Shown here: piece after piece, positions 1 to 7,095 of the stretch
Numbering within the stretch: the first letter of the stretch is position 1
Layout: every line of letters begins with the position of its first letter
Assembly: GCA_947379865.1 (NCBI GenBank)
Contig: CANCOY010000072.1
Span: 1-19,801, forward strand
Length of the DNA stretch: 19,801 nucleotides
Reading direction: 5' to 3'
Origin: Acetobacteraceae bacterium
GTDB lineage: Bacteria > Pseudomonadota > Alphaproteobacteria > Zavarziniales > Zavarziniaceae
The notes under the pieces: model-generated
The model's database searches: none
What the model saw: the letters and a program-made list of their open reading frames with translations, nothing else
Told to the model about the DNA's origin: nothing
Made by a program: the position numbers and the translations under genes

Positions 1-91
1 GGATATAATAACGCACGGTGCGCCTTGGCACCCCGGTCAGGGTGCACAGGGAATCAATATCAAAGCTGTCGGCTGCGGCTGGATCGGTCAT
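1..91 (-). CDS. MerR-family transcriptional regulator, N-terminal fragment (runs off window)
   Basis: Only the first 30 codons are inside the window; the gene continues past the left edge. The visible peptide has the start of a MerR winged-helix DNA-binding domain: a short helix ending in CTLTGVP, then RRTVRYYI, which matches the R-T-(L/V)-R-Y-Y recognition-helix signature of the family. The ligand-sensing C-terminal part is not visible, so the signal and targets are unknown. The ATG lies only 7 nt after a good -10 box, so the message is probably leaderless or nearly so, and there is no convincing ribosome binding site. The gene is divergent from the integrase-containing gene set and is probably part of the same integrated element. 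The MerR-type assignment is strong; the function is not known. Confidence 0.8.
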   Translation of the reverse strand, partial: MTDPAAADSFDIDSLCTLTGVPRRTVRYYI

Positions 92-98
92 GAGCTCT

Positions 99-127
99 TA
101 TATAGACACTCACGCTGTATTTATCAA
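99..127 (-). promoter_or_regulatory. Promoter of the merR-like gene
   Basis: Read on the minus strand, TTGATA (122-127) and TATATA (99-104) are separated by exactly 17 bp, a near-consensus housekeeping sigma promoter. The -10 box ends 7 nt before the ATG, so transcription should begin at or next to the start codon. Confidence 0.7.
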
Positions 128-134
128 GTGTCTA
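103..134. repeat. Inverted repeat bracketing the merR promoter, probable operator
   Basis: TAGACACT at 103-110 and AGTGTCTA at 127-134 form a perfect 8-bp inverted repeat with a 16-bp spacer. One arm reaches into the -10 box and the other touches the -35 box of the merR-like promoter. A dimer bound here would cover the RNA polymerase site, so autoregulation by the MerR-like protein is the simplest inference. Binding itself is not shown. Confidence 0.6.
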
Positions 135-192
135 AAATTGCCCTCAAAAGGCGCCCGGATTCTCCGCAAAGTGGGAACACGGATGTTTTGCG

Positions 193-221
193 TTGATACA
201 CACTAAAAACGTATGTAAGCT
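193..221 (+). promoter_or_regulatory. Candidate promoter for the hypothetical-xis-int gene set
   Basis: TTGATA (193-198) is followed after 17 bp by TAAGCT (216-221), in the divergent intergenic region and about 85 bp before the first plus-strand start codon. The -35 box is good and the -10 box moderate. A second AT-rich block (TGATAAT, 221-227) overlaps it. This is a sequence match only. Confidence 0.35.
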
Positions 222-304
222 GATAATCACCGTACGCGTTAAAGGCGCAGCTTTCTTGCTGATTTCACAACCCTGACCATTCCCTTACCCAATAGAAGCC
301 CCAC

Positions 305-634
305 ATGATCCAGACACATTTCCGTACAATGGTGGATGGCCTCGGTGAGATCGAGGTTGACGTCACCCTCATCCCCGGCGAGGCGCCAATCTTTTTCGGC
401 GAGAACCCCGATCCCGGTTCACCCGACGAATACGAGATCGGCGATGTCCGCCTCCTCGGCGTCCAGTCCACAGAAGGCGGCCCAACCCTCATCGACCCCT
501 GCGAGATCGGCATTCGCCAGGGCCGCGGCTGGCGCTCCCTCCTCGACCATCTGACAGAGATTGCGCCTGAGCTGGTCGCTGACGACGTCTGGGAAGCACA
601 GCGCCCCGGCAGGCGGTCGGGGGCCGAGAGATGA
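305..634 (+). CDS. Hypothetical acidic protein, first gene of the integrase set
   Basis: This 109-aa protein is rich in Asp, Glu, Pro and Gly and contains no signal peptide or membrane segment. I do not recognise a named family. The stretch after residue 20 (LIPGEAPIFFGENPDP) resembles the small acidic proteins often found beside phage and island integrases, but that is an impression and not a domain match. Its stop overlaps the start of the next gene by 4 nt (ATGA, 631-634), so the two are likely translationally coupled. The start codon has only a weak AGAAG ribosome binding site. Co-transcription with the excisionase-like and integrase genes is expected; function unknown. Confidence 0.6.
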   Translation: MIQTHFRTMVDGLGEIEVDVTLIPGEAPIFFGENPDPGSPDEYEIGDVRLLGVQSTEGGPTLIDPCEIGIRQGRGWRSLLDHLTEIAPELVADDVWEAQRPGRRSGAER

Positions 635-797
635 GCGTTCCCGCCCTGCTGACGGCCCAGGAAGTCGCACACCTATTGCGGGTATCAGCGAAGACCGTGG
701 AACGTCTTCGCACTTCGGCCGCACTGGGTCATGTGCGAGTGTCGCGGCGCATTTTCTTCACCGAGCGCCATGTCGCCGACTATCTGGAGAACGCCGA

Positions 798-2100
<1,303 letters not shown>

Positions 2101-2130
2101 TGATCAGCTTGTCCCTTGATCGGAGGCCGG

Positions 2131-2159
2131 TTGATAGCATCGTCGGTACCGGGGGGCAA
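2131..2159 (-). promoter_or_regulatory. Promoter of tRNA-Val
   Basis: On the minus strand TTGCCC (2154-2159) and TATCAA (2131-2136) are separated by 17 bp. The tRNA 5' end is about 30 nt downstream of the -10 box, a normal distance for a short tRNA leader. Confidence 0.6.
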
Positions 2160-2332
2160 GCCTTCATGACAAAGGCGATAACGCGGCCGGCGAACCGGTT
2201 GGGAAGGGGTTCCAAGAATGGGCGACCTGCCCCATGATGGGGGGTCAGCAAAATGGTCAGCCGCTTAATCTCGTGTCTTCGTCTCACTCCCTCACACCAG
2301 CGCCTGATCACGGATCCCTGTCGGATGCCGCT

Positions 2333-3187
2333 ATGGTGAACGTGCGGGCGCCACAGGCCCAGACAATCCCCTTTGTGTTTTCCTCACCCCACAGCGGCAC
2401 GAATTATCCGGCGGATTTCCTTGAGCAATCGCGCCTTGATGCACTCAGCATCCGCCGCTCCGAAGACAGTTTTGTGGATGAACTTTTCGGGGCTGCGCCG
2501 GATCTTGGCGCGCCCTTGCTGCGGGCCCTGTTTCCCCGCGCCTATCTGGACCCCAATCGCGAGCCCTATGAACTTGACCCCGGCATGTTCGCCGATGCCT
2601 TGCCGGCACATGTGAACACGCGCTCGCTACGGGTGGCGGGCGGCCTTGGGACCATTGCACGGGTGGTCTCGGACGGGGCAGAGATCTATCGCGGGAAGCT
2701 GCCCTGGGCCGAGGCGGAACGCCGTATCGCCGCCTGCTACCACCCCTATCATCAGAACCTTGAGGGCCTGCTCAAGGAAACACGCCAGCAATTTGGCATG
2801 GCCATCCTGGTGGATTGCCATTCCATGCCCTCCATCGGCGGGCCACAGGACCTCGACCCCGGCCATGGCCGGCCAGACATCGTTCTGGGGGATCGCTTTG
2901 GCAATGCGTGCAGCCTGCGCGTGGTGGAAACGGCAACGCGGATTCTGACGGGGCTTGGCTATGTGGTTGCCCGCAACGATCCTTATGCAGGCGGCTATAT
3001 CACCCATCACTGGGGTCGCCCCGGCCAGGGCTTCCATGCCCTGCAGATCGAACTCAAGCGCGGCCTCTATATGGACGAGGACGCCATCACGCGTGGCCCC
3101 CGCTTTGAAGCGGTGAAGGCCAGCATGACCGAATTCATGCGCCAGATGGCAGACGGTGACTGGAGTTCCCTCGCCCGCCGCTTCTGA
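2333..3187 (+). CDS. N-formylglutamate amidohydrolase family protein
   Basis: This 284-aa protein matches the N-formylglutamate amidohydrolase (HutG-type) family, zinc-dependent hydrolases that remove formate from N-formyl-glutamate in histidine degradation or act on related N-acyl amino acids. Signature segments are PFVFSSPHSGTNYP near the N-terminus, DPNREPYELDP, CYHPYHQNL, ILVDCHSMPS (metal/active-site His region), PDIVLGDRFG and NDPYAGGYITHHWG. An in-frame ATG at 2234 would add 33 residues. I prefer 2333 because the extra codons have mixed third positions unlike the GC-rich third positions after 2333, show no family similarity, and a GGA ribosome binding site precedes 2333. No hut genes are nearby, so the physiological substrate is open. 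Confidence 0.88.
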   Translation: MVNVRAPQAQTIPFVFSSPHSGTNYPADFLEQSRLDALSIRRSEDSFVDELFGAAPDLGAPLLRALFPRAYLDPNREPYELDPGMFADALPAHVNTRSLRVAGGLGTIARVVSDGAEIYRGKLPWAEAERRIAACYHPYHQNLEGLLKETRQQFGMAILVDCHSMPSIGGPQDLDPGHGRPDIVLGDRFGNACSLRVVETATRILTGLGYVVARNDPYAGGYITHHWGRPGQGFHALQIELKRGLYMDEDAITRGPRFEAVKASMTEFMRQMADGDWSSLARRF

Positions 3188-3229
3188 AGCCTGCCCATCA
3201 CACAGGCACCGCGATAGCAGAGAACAAAC

Positions 3230-3262
3230 AAAAAAGAGGCCGCATACCTTGCGGCAGCGGCC
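3230..3262 (-). terminator. Intrinsic terminator of the MmgR-like sRNA
   Basis: On the minus strand a GGCCGC/GCGGCC stem (3257-3262 with 3238-3243) has an inner GCC/GGT helix capped by GCAA. It is followed by TC and six T residues (3230-3235), a textbook rho-independent terminator pointing leftward, with no protein gene upstream on that strand. Confidence 0.85.
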
Positions 3263-3322
3263 CGAGTCTAGGGAGGAAACGCCCAAGAAGGGCATGCACG
3301 GGTCGCCAAGCAACCTGTGCAT
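3230..3322 (-). ncRNA. Candidate MmgR / alpha-r8 (Rfam suhB) family small RNA
   Basis: About 93 nt of minus-strand intergenic sequence have the modular layout of this alphaproteobacterial trans-acting sRNA. There is a 5' hairpin (ATGCAC...GTGCAT, 3294-3322, with an inner GGT/ACC helix), a small second hairpin (GCCC-TTCTT-GGGC, 3281-3293), then a single-stranded TTTCCTCCCT segment (3270-3279) and an intrinsic terminator (3230-3262). The UUUCCUCCCU motif is the conserved core I know for MmgR, which in Sinorhizobium meliloti limits polyhydroxybutyrate accumulation; an anti-Shine-Dalgarno-like CCUCCC fits base pairing at target ribosome binding sites. A candidate promoter ends just before the 5' hairpin. 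The family call rests on motif and structure recognised by eye; the presence of an sRNA gene is better supported than its name. Confidence 0.72.
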
Positions 3323-3326
3323 CTGA

Positions 3327-3355
3327 ACTATGTATGGTGCAGCGCAAAATAACAA
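3327..3355 (-). promoter_or_regulatory. Candidate promoter of the MmgR-like sRNA
   Basis: On the minus strand TTGTTA (3350-3355) is followed after 17 bp by CATAGT (3327-3332), placing +1 near 3320-3322, at the foot of the first sRNA hairpin. An overlapping TACATA (3329-3334) is an alternative -10 box. Confidence 0.45.
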
Positions 3356-3443
3356 GACAAAAAGTCAGTTATGTATTTTTCGCCACGCCCAGCCCCTGCG
3401 GCGCCGGGGTTTTTCCACCCCAATGTATGACGCCTGTCCGCAA

Positions 3444-3462
3444 TTGCACAAAGTTTGTGCAA
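3444..3462. promoter_or_regulatory. Perfect 19-bp palindrome upstream of the XRE-cupin gene, probable operator
   Basis: TTGCACAAAGTTTGTGCAA has two 9-bp perfect arms around a central G. It lies about 75 bp before the chosen start of the XRE-cupin regulator and overlaps a TTGTGC that could act as a -35 box. A second, shorter palindrome (ATGGC-GTAT-GCCAT, 3466-3479) follows 3 bp later. XRE-family dimers bind such palindromes, so autoregulation is likely but inferred. Confidence 0.6.
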
Positions 3463-3537
3463 ACAATGGCGTATGCCATGATTATTCCCTATGCTGATCC
3501 CCGGCCGCCCCATGGGCGAACCAGAGAGGGACAACGG

Positions 3538-4206
3538 GTGAGCGCAGACGAGCGAGACAAGGTGGCGTCAGAAGGCCAGGCTGCGACCCAGTTGGATTTC
3601 CAGGACCCGCATGATGAAAGCGTCCGTGATAATGCGCTTGAAATCGCCATCGGCCGTCAGGTCAGGGAATTCCGCCGGCAGCAGAATCTGACTGTCGCCG
3701 AACTCGCCAAGCAGGCGGAGCTTTCGGCCGGCATGCTCTCGAAGATCGAGAACGGCAACACCTCGCCGTCGCTGGGCACGCTCAAGGCCCTGTCAGCGGC
3801 GCTGGATGTTCCGGTAACGGCGTTTTTTCGCAAGTTCGAGGAGCAACGCGATGCCACCCATGTGCTGGCTGGCCAGGGCCTGAAGATCGAGCGCCGGGGC
3901 ACCCGCGCCGGTCACCAATATGAATTGCTGGGCCATACCCGCAATTCAGCCATCGCGATCGAGCCCTATCTCATCACCCTCACCCACGAGTCCGAGGTGT
4001 TCCCGGTCTTCCAGCACACCGGCCATGAGTTCATCTATATGCTGGAAGGTGAGGTGGGCTATCGGCACGGGGGCAGCACCTATGTGCTGAAGCCAGGCGA
4101 TTCGCTGTTTTTCGATGCCGATGCGCCGCACGGGCCGGAAGAGTTGCACACCCTTCCGATCCGCTTTCTTTCAATCATCGTCTATCCGCGCGAAGACGGC
4201 GAGTAG
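3538..4206 (+). CDS. XRE-family HTH regulator with C-terminal cupin domain
   Basis: The protein is 222 aa from a GTG start chosen for its AGAGGG ribosome binding site 7 nt upstream; longer in-frame starts (for example 3466 or 3334) would run through the palindromic operator region. Residues of about 36-92 are an XRE/HTH_3 domain (IGRQVREFRRQQNLTVAELA, then LSAGMLSKIENGNTSPS). After a short linker, about 150-218 form a cupin_2 beta-barrel (FQHTGHEFIYMLEGEV, YVLKPGDSLFFDADAPHGPE), normally the effector-binding part in this large family, which often controls amino-acid, polyamine or osmolyte genes. No obvious target gene is adjacent on the same strand. It converges with the zeta-subunit gene. 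Regulator type is certain; its ligand and regulon are not. Confidence 0.93.
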   Translation: MSADERDKVASEGQAATQLDFQDPHDESVRDNALEIAIGRQVREFRRQQNLTVAELAKQAELSAGMLSKIENGNTSPSLGTLKALSAALDVPVTAFFRKFEEQRDATHVLAGQGLKIERRGTRAGHQYELLGHTRNSAIAIEPYLITLTHESEVFPVFQHTGHEFIYMLEGEVGYRHGGSTYVLKPGDSLFFDADAPHGPEELHTLPIRFLSIIVYPREDGE

Positions 4207-4223
4207 CCTGGAATCAGCCAGGC
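4206..4223. terminator. Small hairpin at the XRE-cupin stop codon, possible bidirectional terminator
   Basis: GCCTGG (4206-4211) and CCAGGC (4218-4223) form a perfect 6-bp stem with a 6-nt loop. It starts at the last base of the XRE-cupin stop codon and lies 7 nt from the end of the convergent gene. There is no T-run, so termination is only a suggestion. Confidence 0.3.
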
Positions 4224-4229
4224 CGGCAG

Positions 4230-4550
4230 TCAGGAAGCCGCGATTTCGTGCATCGCCTTCTCGAGAAGGGTGTGCATTTCGTTGCGGATCTGGTGGTCGG
4301 TGACGGCAAGCTTCTTCGCGTCAAAATCGGCGCGAAGCTTGCGGAAAATGTCTTCGTCGCCCGCCTCGGCGAAATCGGCCTCGATGATCATCTTGGCATA
4401 GGCATCGGCCTCGGCGGCAGACAGGCCCATGAGGCCCGCAGCCCACAGGCCCAGCAACTTGTTGCGCCGCACTACAGCCTTGAAGCGCAACTCGCTGTCG
4501 TGGGCAAACTTGGCCTCAAAGGCCTTCTCGCGGTCATCAAACTGGGTCAT
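4230..4550 (-). CDS. F1-ATPase inhibitor zeta subunit (DUF1476 family)
   Basis: The 106-aa protein matches the alphaproteobacterial DUF1476 family, whose Paracoccus member is the zeta subunit that binds the F1 part of ATP synthase and blocks wasteful ATP hydrolysis. Recognisable segments are the N-terminal FDDREKAFEAKFAHDSELRF, the helix RRNKLLGLWAAGLMGLS and DFAEAGDEDIFRKLRADF. Length and helical, charged character fit the family. The inhibitory region is expected at the N-terminus, from work on Paracoccus. An AAGGA ribosome binding site lies 8 nt before the ATG. The gene is divergent from purC, an arrangement I associate with alphaproteobacterial genomes. Some family members may not inhibit the ATPase strongly, so the activity is inferred. 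Confidence 0.93.
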   Translation of the reverse strand: MTQFDDREKAFEAKFAHDSELRFKAVVRRNKLLGLWAAGLMGLSAAEADAYAKMIIEADFAEAGDEDIFRKLRADFDAKKLAVTDHQIRNEMHTLLEKAMHEIAAS

Positions 4551-4609
4551 GGGGCCGTCCTTTGGCTAGGCTTTCCACAGGCGCCTCGAGCGGCAACCCG
4601 GCTTTCCTG

Positions 4610-4639
4610 ATATAAGGGGTTTCCAGGGCCGCTTGGCAA
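4610..4639 (-). promoter_or_regulatory. Candidate promoter of the zeta-subunit gene
   Basis: On the minus strand TTGCCA (4634-4639) and TTATAT (4610-4615) are 18 bp apart, about 60 nt before the ATG. Confidence 0.45.
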
Positions 4640-4689
4640 GGCCAGCCCCTTGGGGAAACAGTGGACGGGGGCCAGTTCACGGGCTCGCG

Positions 4690-4718
4690 TTGTACTGCCT
4701 TGTGCCATGGGCTAAAGT
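4690..4718 (+). promoter_or_regulatory. Promoter of purC-purS
   Basis: TTGTAC (4690-4695) and TAAAGT (4713-4718) are separated by exactly 17 bp. The predicted +1 near 4725 leaves a leader of about 70 nt before the purC start. Confidence 0.6.
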
Positions 4719-4739
4719 CTGTCTCGCGTGGTGCCGGTG

Positions 4740-4780
4740 GTGGGTCCCGCGCCCGCAGCCTTTTTTCTTCGCAGACCCAC
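4740..4780 (+). other. Inverted repeat in the purC leader
   Basis: GTGGGTC (4740-4746) and GACCCAC (4774-4780) form a perfect 7-bp stem with a 27-nt loop that contains a C/T-rich run (CCTTTTTTCTTC). The stem ends 5 nt before the GGAG ribosome binding site, so it could affect translation. It does not look like a known purine riboswitch. Confidence 0.35.
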
Positions 4781-4795
4781 ACTCCGGAGTCCCCC

Positions 4796-5560
4796 ATGAG
4801 TCGCCGCAAGCAGGTCTACGAGGGCAAGGCCAAGGTCCTCTATGAGGGTCCGGAACCCGGCACGCTCGTGCAGTACTTCAAGGATGATGCGACCGCCTTC
4901 AACAACCAGAAGAAGGGGACCATCACCGGCAAAGGCGTGATCAACAACCGCATTTCCGAGCACATCATGACGCTGCTTGGCGACATCGGGGTTCCCACCC
5001 ACTTTGTCCGCCGGCTGAACATGCGTGAGCAACTCGTGAAGGAAGTCGAGATCATCCCGGTTGAAGTGGTGGTGCGCAACATCGCCGCCGGCTCGCTCAG
5101 CACACGCCTTGGCATTGCCGAAGGCACGATCCTGCCCCGCTCCCTCGTCGAGTTCTTCTACAAGGCTGACGAGTTGGGCGACCCCATGGTCACCGAAGAG
5201 CACATCACCTGCTTTGGCTGGGCCACCCCGCCAGAGATGGACGACATCATCGCCATGTCCCTGCGGGTCAATGATTTCCTGTCGGGACTGTTCCTGGGCG
5301 TTGGCATCCGGCTGGTGGATTTCAAGCTGGAATTCGGCCGCCTCTATCAGAACGAGGACATGCGGATCATCCTGGCCGACGAGATCAGCCCGGATAACTG
5401 CCGCCTGTGGGACATCCGCACCAACGACAAGCTCGACAAGGACCGCTTCCGCCGCGACCTTGGCGGTGTGGCCGATGCCTATCGTGAAGTAGCCCGCCGC
5501 CTGGGGATCCTGCCCGAGGGCGGCCCGCGCGACATGAAGGGCCCCGAGGTGATGCAATGA
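4796..5560 (+). CDS. purC: Phosphoribosylaminoimidazole-succinocarboxamide synthase (SAICAR synthase)
   Basis: The 254-aa cytosolic enzyme joins CAIR and aspartate, using ATP, to make SAICAR in purine synthesis. Family signatures run along the whole length: YEGKAKVLYE near the N-terminus (nucleotide site), FKDDATAFN, NRISEHIM, VEVVVRNIAAGSLSTRLG, VDFKLEFGR and the C-terminal DEISPDNCRLWD aspartate/magnesium region. Length is typical. The start at 4796 is supported by GGAG 6 nt upstream and by the conserved N-terminus; a longer in-frame reading to 4661 would run through the promoter and leader. Its last 4 nt overlap the purS start (ATGA, 5557-5560), so the two are coupled. Confidence 0.98.
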   Translation: MSRRKQVYEGKAKVLYEGPEPGTLVQYFKDDATAFNNQKKGTITGKGVINNRISEHIMTLLGDIGVPTHFVRRLNMREQLVKEVEIIPVEVVVRNIAAGSLSTRLGIAEGTILPRSLVEFFYKADELGDPMVTEEHITCFGWATPPEMDDIIAMSLRVNDFLSGLFLGVGIRLVDFKLEFGRLYQNEDMRIILADEISPDNCRLWDIRTNDKLDKDRFRRDLGGVADAYREVARRLGILPEGGPRDMKGPEVMQ

Positions 5561-5796
5561 AGGCGAGGGTTCACGTCACGCTGAAGAACGGCGTCCTCGA
5601 CCCCCAGGGCAAGGCCATTGGCAATGCGCTGGCCGGCCTTGGCTTTGGCGGCGTCGGCGACGTGCGCCAGGGCAAGTTCATCGAACTCGACATTGCCGAG
5701 ACCGATGCTGCCAAGGCCCGCGAACAGGTGGAGCAGATGTGCAAGCGCCTGCTCGCCAACACGGTTATCGAGAACTATTCGATTGAGCTTGGCTGA
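5557..5796 (+). CDS. purS: FGAM synthase subunit PurS
   Basis: This 79-aa protein is the small structural subunit that joins PurQ to small-type PurL in the formylglycinamidine ribonucleotide synthase complex and helps ammonia pass between them. The sequence fits PurS well: KARVHVTLKNGVLDPQGKAI at the start, then GFGGVGDVRQGKFIELDI and the helix with QVEQMCKRLLANTVIENY. It overlaps purC by 4 nt. In many relatives purQ follows directly; here an oppositely oriented acyl-CoA dehydrogenase gene lies in between, so purS is the last gene of the purC transcript. Confidence 0.97.
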   Translation: MKARVHVTLKNGVLDPQGKAIGNALAGLGFGGVGDVRQGKFIELDIAETDAAKAREQVEQMCKRLLANTVIENYSIELG

Positions 5797-5810
5797 AGGC
5801 TGGCGACCTG

Positions 5811-5834
5811 GGCTGAAGGCATCTGCCCTCAGCC
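5811..5834. terminator. Hairpin between convergent purS and acyl-CoA dehydrogenase genes
   Basis: GGCTGA-a-GGC (5811-5820) pairs with GCC-c-TCAGCC (5825-5834), a 9-bp stem with one mismatch and a 4-nt loop. It covers the dehydrogenase stop codon. The sequence GGCTGAAGGC also occurs at 5791-5800 over the purS stop codon. No T-run follows, so bidirectional termination is only likely. Confidence 0.4.
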
Positions 5835-6962
5835 AAGCGTGATGGCAGCGATGCGCTCGTTCTGCATCTCGGTCGAGCCATCGGTGTAGTTGGCGACCCG
5901 CGCCGAGGCGAGGTGGCGCAGGAACGGATATTCCTCCCGCAAGCCTGCCGCCCCCATGGCCTGCATGCAGTCGGAAATGCGGGCCACCGCCATGCGGGTG
6001 GCGAACTTCTTGGCATGGGCTGCCGCCAGGGCCGCATCCGCCCCCTCCTCCACCAGCAAGGCCGCCTTGTCCACCAGCAGGCGGGCCGCCTCCAGATCCG
6101 TGGCGACATCCGCCAGCAGCCAGCGCAGCCCCTGATTTGCGATGATCGGCCTGCCAAAGGCAGAGCGCGCCTTGCCGTAATCTATAGCGACACCAAGGCA
6201 TTTCTCGACCATGGCGCAGCACATGCCGGCCACATAGGTCCGCGCGCCGTTCACCGAGCTCATGGCCTGTTTGAAGGCCTCCCCCGGCGGGTGCAGCATC
6301 TCAGCTGCATTGGCGCGATAGCCCTCCAGCCGAAAGCCACCCGCCCCGATGGCCATGCCGCCCGACAGCGCCTCCACCGGCGCCCGGCTGAAACCGGCCC
6401 GTGTGCCATCCACCAGGAAACAGGCCACGCCACGCCAGCCCTGTGCCGGATCCGTCTGGACATAAGTGACAAAGACATCGGCCACGGCCGCATTGGTAAT
6501 CCACGCCTTTTCACCATCCAGTCGCCAACCATCGCCCTCGGCTGTGGCCCGGGTGCGAATCGCGGCGAAATCGCTGCCCGCCCCCGGCTCTGTCAGGGCG
6601 GTGGCGCCCACGCGCTCGCCACGCATCAGGGCCGGGACATAAAGCTGGGCAAGGGCCGGGGCCGAATCGCGGGCCAGCTTGGCGGCGACGTTCTGGGTGT
6701 TGACCAGGCTGAAGGCGAAATCCCAGCTCTCGGCCGCCAGGGCCTCGGCCATGGCCATCTTGGCGCGGAAGCCCAGCCCCTCGCCGCCCATGGCCTGCGG
6801 CACCTCAAGGCCCAGCAGGCCGGCCTTGGCCGCCGCTGCCAGGGCTTCAAGCCCCATGCGGCCTTCCCGCGCCCACAAGGCGGCAAGGGGCGTCACCTGG
6901 CTGGCGGCAAAGGCTGCCGCCCGCTGGCGGGTGGCGGTGATGTCTGCATGGGTCGAGATCAT
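5829..6962 (-). CDS. Acyl-CoA dehydrogenase family protein
   Basis: The 377-aa FAD enzyme should oxidise an acyl-CoA at the alpha-beta bond and pass electrons to electron-transfer flavoprotein. The order is an N-terminal helical domain (1-115), a middle beta domain with the signature GATALTEPGAGSD (119-131) and EKAWITNA (151-158), and a C-terminal helical domain with ARSAFGRPI (265-273) and QAMGAAGLREEYPFLRH (334-350). In the catalytic loop YTDGSTEMQ (359-367) an Asp (D361) sits where medium-chain enzymes carry the catalytic Glu. The ATG is preceded by TAAGGG. The gene splits the purine cluster, convergent with purS and divergent from purQ. Its substrate cannot be told from sequence. Confidence 0.93.
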   Translation of the reverse strand: MISTHADITATRQRAAAFAASQVTPLAALWAREGRMGLEALAAAAKAGLLGLEVPQAMGGEGLGFRAKMAMAEALAAESWDFAFSLVNTQNVAAKLARDSAPALAQLYVPALMRGERVGATALTEPGAGSDFAAIRTRATAEGDGWRLDGEKAWITNAAVADVFVTYVQTDPAQGWRGVACFLVDGTRAGFSRAPVEALSGGMAIGAGGFRLEGYRANAAEMLHPPGEAFKQAMSSVNGARTYVAGMCCAMVEKCLGVAIDYGKARSAFGRPIIANQGLRWLLADVATDLEAARLLVDKAALLVEEGADAALAAAHAKKFATRMAVARISDCMQAMGAAGLREEYPFLRHLASARVANYTDGSTEMQNERIAAITLG

Positions 6963-7012
6963 GGCGTGCCCTTACTCCAGGTCCGCCTTCAGATGACCTG
7001 TACGGGCGTCGC

Positions 7013-7041
7013 TTGTCATCCCCCCGGGCCATGGCTAGCAT
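7013..7041 (+). promoter_or_regulatory. Promoter of purQ-purL
   Basis: TTGTCA (7013-7018) and TAGCAT (7036-7041) are separated by exactly 17 bp, with +1 expected near 7048. This gives purQ its own promoter, needed because purS is cut off from it by an oppositely oriented gene. Confidence 0.6.
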
Positions 7042-7095
7042 CCGCGCGCGGACAGGCCCCGCGCCCCTTCCTCCAATCGCCCCTGAGGTGGCCCC

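Noticed and set aside
561..797. Upstream in-frame extension of the integrase
   Set aside because: Family similarity begins at the ATG at 798, and the extension overlaps two better-supported genes in another frame.
4725..4795. Known purine-type riboswitch in the purC leader
   Set aside because: None of the conserved purine-riboswitch junction or loop elements are present; only a simple stem is seen.
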